In this document: positions 36,268 through 44,244 of the stretch, piece by piece
How positions within the stretch are numbered: position 1 is the stretch's first letter
Layout: every line of letters starts with the position of its first letter
DNA from: Komagataeibacter saccharivorans
Lineage (GTDB): Bacteria > Pseudomonadota > Alphaproteobacteria > Acetobacterales > Acetobacteraceae
Assembly (NCBI RefSeq): GCF_003207825.1
Contig: NZ_NKTY01000009.1
Span: 1-64,000, forward strand
Direction: 5' to 3'
DNA length: 64,000 nucleotides
Notes under the pieces: model-generated
The model's input: the letters and a program-made list of their open reading frames with translations, nothing else
Told to the model about the DNA's origin: nothing
Database searches by the model: none
Program-made: the position numbers and the translations under genes

Positions 36268-36873
36268 TCAGGTGGCCGTCACCGTTGCCGCCGTATTATT
36301 TTTCCGTGCCGGGATATAGCTTCTTACGCGGGCATAACTTTCACGCACGCCCTGTACGCAACGTTCCGGGTCAAGACCCGCATGATCGATCGCCTTGCGG
36401 AATGCAGTCCATGAAGGACCACGCCCCATCGGGTCCGCCGCCATATGCCGGGCACCAAAACTGTCGTCAAAGCCCATTTTTTCAACAAGCCGGGTCAGAA
36501 AATTAGCGCCGAGCTTTGATCCTTCCGCGACATACAGCCATCCAATCGCGGTGGAAGGGTCCATCATGCCCACAGGCACGCCAGGGGCAGGTATGGCGAT
36601 GTCCAGATCGTTCATATCGGCCGAAACCTGCTGGAACCTGTTTCTGGTGGCCAGATCCGGCACGATGCGCGCAAGGTCATCGCTGTTGTACAGGAGATCG
36701 AGGTCACGATGGAACAGGTACTGCATCAACACAAAGTCCCGATAGCCTGCGGCATCCGTAAACATGCCCCGTGACATGACGGTGTGATTGAGATCATTGT
36801 GGATCTGGTGAGTGGCTTCCCGCAGGTAGCCGGACAGGGGGACGTGAATGTTCCCGTCGTTTAACAGAGTCAT
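36268..36873 (-). CDS. hemO: Haem oxygenase, biliverdin-producing (HemO/PigA/BphO type)
   Basis: This 201-residue protein has the normal length for the bacterial family. The proximal haem ligand is probably His25 in LREATHQIHNDL. The distal helix shows the glycine-rich YVAEGSKLGANFL (about residues 113-126) that lets the haem bend. It opens haem to release iron, carbon monoxide and biliverdin in the cytoplasm. It is divergent from the haem receptor operon, across a 186-base region with two related Fur-like boxes. No phytochrome gene is adjacent, so an iron-supply role is more likely than chromophore synthesis. Confidence 0.88.
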   Translation of the reverse strand: MTLLNDGNIHVPLSGYLREATHQIHNDLNHTVMSRGMFTDAAGYRDFVLMQYLFHRDLDLLYNSDDLARIVPDLATRNRFQQVSADMNDLDIAIPAPGVPVGMMDPSTAIGWLYVAEGSKLGANFLTRLVEKMGFDDSFGARHMAADPMGRGPSWTAFRKAIDHAGLDPERCVQGVRESYARVRSYIPARKNNTAATVTAT

Positions 36874-36970
36874 GTTTTCTTCCTGTTACAATTTTATACT
36901 TAGAGTCCAACGGACTGATTCTTGCGTTTCACATGCGCAGACCGCTGGAATCCAACATTTCCTCCATTAG

Positions 36971-37052
36971 TGCAACTAAGAATCAGGCGCAACAAAATCC
37001 TTGCCGCCTCGTGATCGCACGCATATCGTTGTGCTAATGATTCTCAGTAGCA
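36971..37052. promoter_or_regulatory. Two related iron-type operators between hemO and the haem receptor
   Basis: The site 37032-37052 is a 9-3-9 palindrome (TGCTAATGA, TTC, TCAGTAGCA, one mismatch) that matches the extended Fur box at 17 of 21 positions. The reverse complement of this site matches 36971-36991 at 16 of 21 positions, sharing AGAATCA. The right site ends just before the receptor ATG. Either Fur or the alpha-proteobacterial Irr could be the reader. Confidence 0.6.
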
Positions 37053-37059
37053 ATGGTGA

Positions 37060-39384
37060 ATGATGATAAAGCTCTTCTTCCGACGAGGGCAGGCACGCCG
37101 CCGTCACATGCTTGCAACCACGGCTCTGGCCTGTGCGTGGATGACCCCCGCCTTTGCCGCATCACAGGCAACAGATACGACAACATCCCCAAAAACGGCA
37201 GTAAAACAGTCCTCTCCACCAGCGCAGGTTTCCCTTTCACCCGCCGCGCCGATCCGGCTTTCCCCCGTAAAAGTGCAGGGCGGTACGGACATCATCGACC
37301 TGATGAAATTTGATCCCGACAAGGATCATAGCGAAGTGGGCAAACCGGCGGTCCTGACCACCACAACCACCTACAAAACCTTCCGCGACAGGCAGATCGA
37401 CAGTCTGGAGGATTATTCACGGCGCGTGGATGCCTCTGTAAACTATAGTAACGGAAACTCCAGCATCAATATTCGTGGTCTGGACCAGAATCGGATACTG
37501 ACCACAATTGATGGCGTGCGTATGCCATGGGCAAATGACGGTGCCTACGCAGGCAGCTTCAATACCGCACAGGGGGGCGTAAGTGATTTCGATTTCAATT
37601 CACTCGGGGCCATTGACGTGGTCAAAAGTGCTGATTCCAGTTTCTTCGGCACGGGTGCGCTAGGCGGGGTGATTGCCCTGCGGACGCTGGACCCTGAAGA
37701 CATCCTCAAGCCCGGTAAAAACTTCGGGGGCCTGACGAAGATGACCTATAATGGCGCAAGCGAAGCCGCATTGCTCAATCAGGCTTTCGCTGCGCGTTAC
37801 GGGAATACCGTGTTCCTGCTTCAGGGAGGCTACCAGAACGGCAGCGAAACGGGCAACCGTGGCGATACGGGTGGTTATGGCCGGACCCGGACCATGAAAG
37901 ATCCGGCGTCCTATCAGGTGGGCAACTTTCTGGGCAAGGTCCGGCATTATTTCGCTGGCGGCCATCGGATCGGCCTGACGGGCGAATGGTATGACCGCAA
38001 TTATAACGAGGAGACCAAAACCTCCGAAACCACAGCGACCGATCGCTATTATACCCGCAGCGAAAACCAGCGTTCGCGTGTTTCAGCCAATTATGATTAT
38101 CAGGCTGACAGTCCGACCGCACTGTTCAGCGAGGCCCATTTTCTGGCCTACTGGCAAAGCATCAAGACCGATACCGATATCACGAACCGGGATTCAGCCA
38201 ATGCTTCCACATATACCCACGAACATCTGAGCCTGCCCGTGCAGTCCTATGGTGTTACCGGGTCAGCCACAAACAACATCTTCACCGGCCCGCTGCACCA
38301 TAAGATTACTTATGGCGGCGAAGTCTTCCTGACCGATACCTACCAGACCCAGACCGGCCAGCAGGCGGTCTCCAGTCCGTACCTGCATGACAACTTCTCG
38401 GACATGCCCAAGGTACACGGGACGGACATGGGGGCAATCGTTCAGGACCGTATCGGCATCGGGCGCAATGAATGGTTCCATATCACGCCGGGCTTCCGCT
38501 TCGATTACTTCCAGCGTGATCCGCATAATACCACGTCCTACATGGCAAATGCAGGATATAGCGGCCTGCCTCATGGTGCCCATGGCTCACACTTCTCGCC
38601 CAAGGTGCTGGTGGAAGCGCGGGTGGCCCACAACCTGACATTATATGGACAGTATTCCGAAGCCTACCGCGCCCCATCAGCGACGGAGGAATACCTGAAT
38701 TACAGCACCCCGCCGTACTATCAGGTAACAGGGAATCCCAACCTCAAACCCGAAAGCAGCCGGGGATGGGAAGTTGGCATGAAATACGGCAATTCCGAAC
38801 GCGGGGCCAATATCTCGTTTTATGACAATCACTACCATAACTTCATCGATATGGAGGGGGTCAGTGGCTGTTCGGGGTACTACCTGTGTTATGGCTATAC
38901 CAATCTGGCGCATGTCCGCATTTATGGTGTGGAAGCGAGCGTCAACTGGGCGTTTGACCGGCACTGGCATACATGGGGTTCGTTTGCCTATGCCGACGGG
39001 CGCGATACGGACATGAACTTCCACCTCAGTTCGGTCGCACCTTTCCGTGGCATCATCGGCTTCGGCTACAAGACGGATAACTGGGGCACCGACCTGTCGG
39101 GCACATTCGCCACTTCACGCGATGACGCCAAATACCTGACCACCACGGGATCGCTACAGAACCAGTGGAAAACGCCCGGCTACGTCATTTTTGACCTGAC
39201 AGGCTGGTACAGCCCCACATTCTACCGTCCGCTGCGCATACAGGCGGGCATGTACAACATCTTTGACAAGGCTTACTACAACGCAGCCTCGCTTCCCTAT
39301 GGCCAGTCATCCAGTTCACTTTCGGAGCGGTATTACACGCAGCCTGGCCGCTCCTTCAAGGTAACCGCGAGGATCGAGTTCTGA
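37060..39384 (+). CDS. hmuR: TonB-dependent haem/haemoglobin receptor (HmuR/HutA family)
   Basis: This 774-residue protein has a signal peptide ending near AFAASQA and a TonB-box region around LSPVKVQGGTD. Its plug matches haem receptors: SLEDYSRRVDASVNYSNGNS, INIRGLDQNRILTTIDGVRM, and SFFGTGALGGVIALRTLDPED. Late in the barrel are YRAPSATEEYLN, the FRAP-box position, and GNPNLKPESSRGWEVGMKY, the NPNL box. Haem receptors usually carry an essential His between these boxes. Here that stretch has only Tyr-rich sequence, so haem binding must differ or use Tyr. It heads the receptor-hmuT-hmuU-hmuV operon. Confidence 0.9.
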   Translation: MMIKLFFRRGQARRRHMLATTALACAWMTPAFAASQATDTTTSPKTAVKQSSPPAQVSLSPAAPIRLSPVKVQGGTDIIDLMKFDPDKDHSEVGKPAVLTTTTTYKTFRDRQIDSLEDYSRRVDASVNYSNGNSSINIRGLDQNRILTTIDGVRMPWANDGAYAGSFNTAQGGVSDFDFNSLGAIDVVKSADSSFFGTGALGGVIALRTLDPEDILKPGKNFGGLTKMTYNGASEAALLNQAFAARYGNTVFLLQGGYQNGSETGNRGDTGGYGRTRTMKDPASYQVGNFLGKVRHYFAGGHRIGLTGEWYDRNYNEETKTSETTATDRYYTRSENQRSRVSANYDYQADSPTALFSEAHFLAYWQSIKTDTDITNRDSANASTYTHEHLSLPVQSYGVTGSATNNIFTGPLHHKITYGGEVFLTDTYQTQTGQQAVSSPYLHDNFSDMPKVHGTDMGAIVQDRIGIGRNEWFHITPGFRFDYFQRDPHNTTSYMANAGYSGLPHGAHGSHFSPKVLVEARVAHNLTLYGQYSEAYRAPSATEEYLNYSTPPYYQVTGNPNLKPESSRGWEVGMKYGNSERGANISFYDNHYHNFIDMEGVSGCSGYYLCYGYTNLAHVRIYGVEASVNWAFDRHWHTWGSFAYADGRDTDMNFHLSSVAPFRGIIGFGYKTDNWGTDLSGTFATSRDDAKYLTTTGSLQNQWKTPGYVIFDLTGWYSPTFYRPLRIQAGMYNIFDKAYYNAASLPYGQSSSSLSERYYTQPGRSFKVTARIEF

Positions 39385-40313
39385 TGACATATAAACCTGC
39401 AGGCCACGGTCGGGTGGAAATGGGACGCCGACTATTTGCCTGCCTGCTGGCTGGCGGCGTGCTGACCATGCCACGCATCAGCCGGAGCGCCGGAGATGAC
39501 CTGTTCACCGACTGTCGGGGGCGACAGGTAAAAACTGGCCCTGCAACGCGCATAGCCAGTATTGGCGGCACCATTACCGAAACGCTGTATGCGCTGGGTG
39601 CGGATGCACGTATCATCGCGGTCGATATTACCTCCACATGGCCCGCACAGGCATTGCGCGAGAAGAAATCCGTGGGCTACATGCGCGCCCTGTCCGCCGA
39701 AGGCATTCTTTCGCTTCAGCCTGACCTGATCCTGGCCATGAACGATTGTGGACCACCACAGGTTCTGGAGCAGTTGATGGCATCAGATGTGCCGGTCGTG
39801 TTTGTTGACGCCACACCATCGGAAAATGCCATTCTGGCACGCACGCGCTTTCTGGCGAAACTGATACATGCGCAAATGGCTGGCGACCGGATCTGCGCGG
39901 ACATATCGCGGCATTTCGATATGCTGTCACAATGGCGCGCGGCCCACCCTGAAACAAAGCGGGTGCTGTTCGTCATGCGCATGAGCAATAACCGCCTGAT
40001 GGTAGCAGGTACGGGCACGGCCGCGGATGCCGTGATCCGTCTGGCCGGTGGCACCAACCCCGCAACATTTGAAGGCTACAGGATACTGGATCAGGAAGCC
40101 CTGATCGGCCTGCGACCGGATGCGGTACTGACCATGGAACAGGACGCCCCGCAGGTCCGCGCCGCCCTGCTTGCCAATGCGGGATTCCGGTTGACGCCTG
40201 CAGGCAGTAGCCAGACGATCATCGCCATGGAAGGCGAACGCCTGCTGGGTTTTGGCCCCCGTACGCCCGATGCGGCACTGGAACTGGCCCGCCACCTGAG
40301 CACGCCCGCATGA
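39384..40313 (+). CDS. hmuT: Haem ABC transporter, periplasmic haem-binding protein
   Basis: This 309-residue protein's ATG shares one base with the receptor stop (TGATG). A signal with RRLFACLLAGGVLTMP precedes the class III binding-protein fold: RIASIGGTITETLYALGADARIIAVD, YMRALSAEGILSLQPDLIL and a long connecting helix. The HmuT family binds haem in the periplasm with a Tyr, and Tyr100-region GYMRALS fits the usual position. The last bases overlap the permease start by four. Confidence 0.9.
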   Translation: MTYKPAGHGRVEMGRRLFACLLAGGVLTMPRISRSAGDDLFTDCRGRQVKTGPATRIASIGGTITETLYALGADARIIAVDITSTWPAQALREKKSVGYMRALSAEGILSLQPDLILAMNDCGPPQVLEQLMASDVPVVFVDATPSENAILARTRFLAKLIHAQMAGDRICADISRHFDMLSQWRAAHPETKRVLFVMRMSNNRLMVAGTGTAADAVIRLAGGTNPATFEGYRILDQEALIGLRPDAVLTMEQDAPQVRAALLANAGFRLTPAGSSQTIIAMEGERLLGFGPRTPDAALELARHLSTPA

Positions 40314-41332
40314 CGAGGGAAATATCCCGCACGGTCTGGCTTTTCAGCCTACTGTCGGTCCTGCTGTTGCTGACCATGCTTGTGGCCCTTGATACGGGGG
40401 CCACGACGGTTCACCTGCGCGACCTGTGGCATCCGGCTGGAACACAGGATCAGGCGACACGGCTGGTGCTGCGCGACATCCGGGGACCGCGCATCGTCAT
40501 GGCCTGCCTGACCGGCGCGGCGCTGGCGGTTGCCGGCACGATCATGCAGGGACTGTTTCGCAACCCGCTGGCCGATCCGGGACTGGCCGGGGTTTCGTCC
40601 GCTGCGGCGCTGGCGACGGCCTGCGTCATTATCCTTGGCAGTTCGTGGCAGTGGGCGACGTGGCTTGGCATGTGGACAATCCCGTGTGCGGGCATCGTGG
40701 GCAGTTTTGCTGGCATGGGACTGCTCTATCTTTTCGCTACGCGCGGTGGGGTCACATCGATCACCGCAATGCTGCTGGCGGGCGTGGCGTTTGGGGCTTT
40801 TTCCGGTGCGCTGACGGGTATCCTGATCTTCCGGGCAAATGATGCAGCCCTGCGTGATCTGACTTTCTGGACAATGGGCAGCTTTTCCGGGGCCACATGG
40901 CGCAGTGTCAGCCTGCTGGTGCCGTTTGTGCTGATTGCGGGCGCACTTGCCACCTGTCTTGCCGCCCCACTGAACGCCATGCTGCTCAACGAACACAACG
41001 CGTTGCTGATTGGCTACCCGGTAGAACGGATCAAAAGCCTGTCCATTCTGGCGGTCGCCTGCGCCACGGGGCCGACCGTATCCCTGGTGGGAGCCATCGG
41101 TTTTGTGGGGGTGGTCGTGCCGCATCTGGTACGACTGGCCGCAGGTCCTGACCATCGGATTGTCCTGCCCGCCAGTGCAATGCTGGGGGCAATATTGCTG
41201 ACGGGAGCAGACACCATGGCCCGCACGCTGGCCAGCCCTGCGGAGATCCCGGTTGGCGTCGTGACGGCACTGCTCGGCACGCCGGCTTTTGTCTGGCTGC
41301 TGGCACGTAGCCACCGTACGGATGTTTCGTGA
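40310..41332 (+). CDS. hmuU: Haem ABC transporter, permease (FecCD family)
   Basis: This 340-residue protein has about ten transmembrane segments in the FecCD/BtuC fold: RGPRIVMACLTGAALAVAG near the start, MQGLFRNPLADPGLAGVSSA, LDLTFW-type RDLTFWTMGSFSG, and GAIGFVGVVVPHLVRL near residue 260. It moves haem from HmuT into the cytoplasm. The ATG overlaps the hmuT stop by four bases, and its own stop overlaps the hmuV ATG by one. Confidence 0.92.
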   Translation: MTREISRTVWLFSLLSVLLLLTMLVALDTGATTVHLRDLWHPAGTQDQATRLVLRDIRGPRIVMACLTGAALAVAGTIMQGLFRNPLADPGLAGVSSAAALATACVIILGSSWQWATWLGMWTIPCAGIVGSFAGMGLLYLFATRGGVTSITAMLLAGVAFGAFSGALTGILIFRANDAALRDLTFWTMGSFSGATWRSVSLLVPFVLIAGALATCLAAPLNAMLLNEHNALLIGYPVERIKSLSILAVACATGPTVSLVGAIGFVGVVVPHLVRLAAGPDHRIVLPASAMLGAILLTGADTMARTLASPAEIPVGVVTALLGTPAFVWLLARSHRTDVS

Positions 41333-42162
41333 TGACACTGGAATTGCGCAACGTAACATGGCGGCGGGGTGAGCGTGAAATCCTGCGCGACGTCACCCTG
41401 TCTTTCGGCAGGGGGCTGGTCACGGCAATCATTGGCCCTAACGGTGCGGGCAAGAGTTCGCTGCTGCGTCTCGCCAGTGGACTGTCCAGGCCGACCGGTG
41501 GAGACGTGCTGCTGGATGGCCAGCCGGTCGCTGCCATGTCGCCACGGCATCTGGCCACCCGCCGCGCCATGCTGACACAGGAAAATGAAACTGCAGGCCA
41601 GTTTCTGGTACGCCAGATGGTCGTGATGGGGGCAGGGATGTCTGCCCGCGGGATGGCCATCGACCGGCAGGTGGCACTGGCTGATATGCTACTGCAGCAG
41701 GTAGGGCTGGCACAGTTGGCCGGGCGGCAGATGATGACCCTGTCCGGCGGGGAACGCCAGCGTGCAAATCTTGCCCGTGTCCTCATGCAACTGGAAGTTG
41801 CCCGGGCGAAGGACTTACCTGCGGGTTTTCTCCTGCTCGACGAACCGATTTCAGCGCAGGACCCCGCCCATCAGGCGCTTGTCCTGCAACTGGCATGCCA
41901 GCATGCCGCCCGGGGCGGTGGCGTCGCTGTTGTCCTGCATGATCTCAACTGGGCCGCCGCCTGCGCAGACCGACTGGTTGTGGTTCATCAGGGCAGGGTC
42001 CATGCGTATGATACCGTCGAAGCTGTAATGACACAGGATCTGGCCTGCTCCATTTTCGGTCTCAAGGATGGCTGCATCCATCTTCATGCAAAAACGGGCC
42101 GCCCCTTCATCCTTCCCCATGATAATATTGGTAGGAAAGCCAATATCCGTGCATCGTCATAA
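41332..42162 (+). CDS. hmuV: Haem ABC transporter, ATPase
   Basis: From the ATG at 41332 the protein has 276 residues. It shows Walker A GPNGAGKSSLL, the signature LSGGERQRANLARVL, Walker B FLLLDEPI, and the switch His in VVLHDLNWAA. ALARKDLP-like AKDLPAGFLLLDEP, with a longer spacer between signature and Walker B, is a known HmuV feature. It energises the HmuTU importer. Last gene of the operon, followed by a small hairpin at 42164-42195. Confidence 0.92.
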   Translation: MTLELRNVTWRRGEREILRDVTLSFGRGLVTAIIGPNGAGKSSLLRLASGLSRPTGGDVLLDGQPVAAMSPRHLATRRAMLTQENETAGQFLVRQMVVMGAGMSARGMAIDRQVALADMLLQQVGLAQLAGRQMMTLSGGERQRANLARVLMQLEVARAKDLPAGFLLLDEPISAQDPAHQALVLQLACQHAARGGGVAVVLHDLNWAAACADRLVVVHQGRVHAYDTVEAVMTQDLACSIFGLKDGCIHLHAKTGRPFILPHDNIGRKANIRASS

Positions 42163-42163
42163 C

Positions 42164-42195
42164 CTACCTGCACGATCAGGCGCACAGGCAGGTAG
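42164..42195. terminator. Hairpin after hmuV
   Basis: CTACCTGC at 42164-42171 pairs with GCAGGTAG at 42188-42195 across a 16-base loop, starting one base after the stop codon. There is no T run, so its terminator activity is uncertain. Confidence 0.35.
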
Positions 42196-42273
42196 ATCAA
42201 GGAGAACGACTTTATCCGACTGCCACCGCGATCCGCGCCGCCCTCCATACCCGCTCACTTCCGAAACGCGCCT

Positions 42274-43968
42274 TTACGGCGCGGTAGCGAGTGTTTTTGC
42301 GGGCAGCAGCGCTTCCTCCACCAGTGGCCATGGGACGATCCCCGCTGACGCGATGCCTGCAAACGTGGTGCGGACATCAAACGGGCGGCCTGCGGCCTCC
42401 GCATCATGTGCCTGACGCGATATCAACTGGTCCAGCATCAGTTTTCCGGTCACATAGCTGGTGCCATAGCCGGGCTGGCGCAGATAAAGAAGCTGCTCGA
42501 AACCAACCAGCGCATTGTTGGGATCAGAATAGCCGCGTGGCGTCCATGTCGCATGGAACCGTCCCGCCGTGGCGAGGTCCATCTGGTTCGCCTGCACATA
42601 CAGCGATGCCAGACCGCGCGCGGCACGGTTGGCCAACATGATCCAGACCAGTTCACGCCCGCGCCGTTCATGGTCATACAGCCCCGCCTGCATCACGATT
42701 TCCTCGAACGCGGTAGCAAACCCTTCGGACCGGGCGGCATAGATGTTGAACAGCGGCGCGCCACGACGGATCGGGTCGGGATTGGGGTCATCCTTGATCC
42801 GCGCCAGTTCCGTCCAGTGAATGTCATGGGAATAGAGCGGCCACGGGTCCAGCGCCGTAACTTTCAGAAAGAAGTTGCGCTCATCCGGCGGGGTGTAATC
42901 CAGCGTCTGCGCCGCCATCGCCGCGCGGTAATAGGGCTGATCCGGCACCAGACCTGATTTGATGATGAAATCAGTGAACTGCTGCATCTTCGTCGTGGCG
43001 TATTTACGATAGGCCACGGCATCATCAACAGGCTTCAACTGCGGCAGGTCGCGGTTATGCAGTTCCTCCAGCCGCAGGGAGGCCTGCGCGCGCTCCAGTT
43101 CGCGCCGCAACAGACTGACCTGCTCATCCCAGGTGTAGGGAACAAGCTGGACGTTCTTCATGTACCAGTCATAATTCACCTTGCCCACGCCCGATGGGCC
43201 GGTCTTGTGCGGGGCTTCGGCTTCGATCCAGTCCGCGAAGTCCCGTGTTGCGATCAGCGCTTTTTGCGCGGCATCACGCACCTGTGGCCCTGCACCTTCC
43301 AAAGTGGCCGCCTTCTGTCCCTCCAGCGTGCGCATCTTCAGGGAACCGTCGAGCAATGCGGACAGCACTTTTTCCTGACGGCGGAATTCTCGATCGCCAT
43401 ATTTCCACAGATCGGCGGTATTGCTTTTCGCCAGCCACCCGCGCGCACGCTGTAACAGCACCGGCACACCCGACAGACGCGTCGCAAGATCCTGTGCCGC
43501 CTGCGGTGACAGCGGATAGCTGTAGCGGAACAGGTCGATCGTATCCGCCGACGGACCTTCATGCGCAGGCACGTCACTTTCCTCGGCAAAGATGGTGGCG
43601 AAATAACCGGGATCACGCGCCCATGGACGACGCACCCGCAGGTCGAAATCCAGCCCGTTCATTTCCGCAGCGATCAGGCGCGCGTCGATATCATCCTCGG
43701 TAGTCCAGCCCGTTCGATCCAGCGCGGCAAGACGCTTCTGCATCCGCTTCAGGCCGTCCTTTTTATGTGACAGCGCCTTCACATCATAGTCTGGCGCGCC
43801 ATCGCGCTGTTCTGGCGCGGCAAACGTGCGCCAGTCGGAAAACAGTGTCTGCAACTGCGGACTGGCGGCCTGCGCCGAGGTGGCCATGACATTGCATTGC
43901 GGCAACAGAACCATGGCACCGGCACATAGCAGGACCGTCGTGCGGTGCTTTAGAATTTCTTGCAGCAT
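42274..43968 (-). CDS. Exported DUF885-family protein with degenerate metal motif
   Basis: From the ATG at 43968 the protein has 564 residues. It opens with an export signal (TTVLLCAGAMVLLPQCNVMATSAQA). LLPQC could be a poor lipobox. The body follows DUF885, a helical family thought to contain zinc peptidases: ARSEGFATAFEEIVMQ matches the EGWAxxxE block and PGYGTSYVTGKLMLDQL the PGxxxxYxxG block. The HExxxxHH block normally just before is reduced to SHDIHWTELARI, so the metal site may be changed or lost. It is divergent from an exported S9 peptidase, 276 bases away. Peptide processing in the periplasm is plausible, but activity is doubtful. Confidence 0.75.
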   Translation of the reverse strand: MLQEILKHRTTVLLCAGAMVLLPQCNVMATSAQAASPQLQTLFSDWRTFAAPEQRDGAPDYDVKALSHKKDGLKRMQKRLAALDRTGWTTEDDIDARLIAAEMNGLDFDLRVRRPWARDPGYFATIFAEESDVPAHEGPSADTIDLFRYSYPLSPQAAQDLATRLSGVPVLLQRARGWLAKSNTADLWKYGDREFRRQEKVLSALLDGSLKMRTLEGQKAATLEGAGPQVRDAAQKALIATRDFADWIEAEAPHKTGPSGVGKVNYDWYMKNVQLVPYTWDEQVSLLRRELERAQASLRLEELHNRDLPQLKPVDDAVAYRKYATTKMQQFTDFIIKSGLVPDQPYYRAAMAAQTLDYTPPDERNFFLKVTALDPWPLYSHDIHWTELARIKDDPNPDPIRRGAPLFNIYAARSEGFATAFEEIVMQAGLYDHERRGRELVWIMLANRAARGLASLYVQANQMDLATAGRFHATWTPRGYSDPNNALVGFEQLLYLRQPGYGTSYVTGKLMLDQLISRQAHDAEAAGRPFDVRTTFAGIASAGIVPWPLVEEALLPAKTLATAP

Positions 43969-44244
43969 TCGTGTTCCCGATCTCTGCGGTATTTCCCCTC
44001 CACCGTGACGCATCGCCCGCGGCAGCTTTGTTTCACGTTGCCCGCACCACACGCGGACTGTCAATTCTGCCCCGGCCTATACCAGATGTCTGGTGTGTCT
44101 TTTCGAAACCACAACATCCTGGACCCACTCCAGATGGGGCATAGCGTGAAAAGTACGATACCCGACAAGAAAGAAACGATATTGCCATCCGGGCCAGCGG
44201 GCCGTTAGATGAATCATGATGGAAACGAAATGTCATGAAACGGG

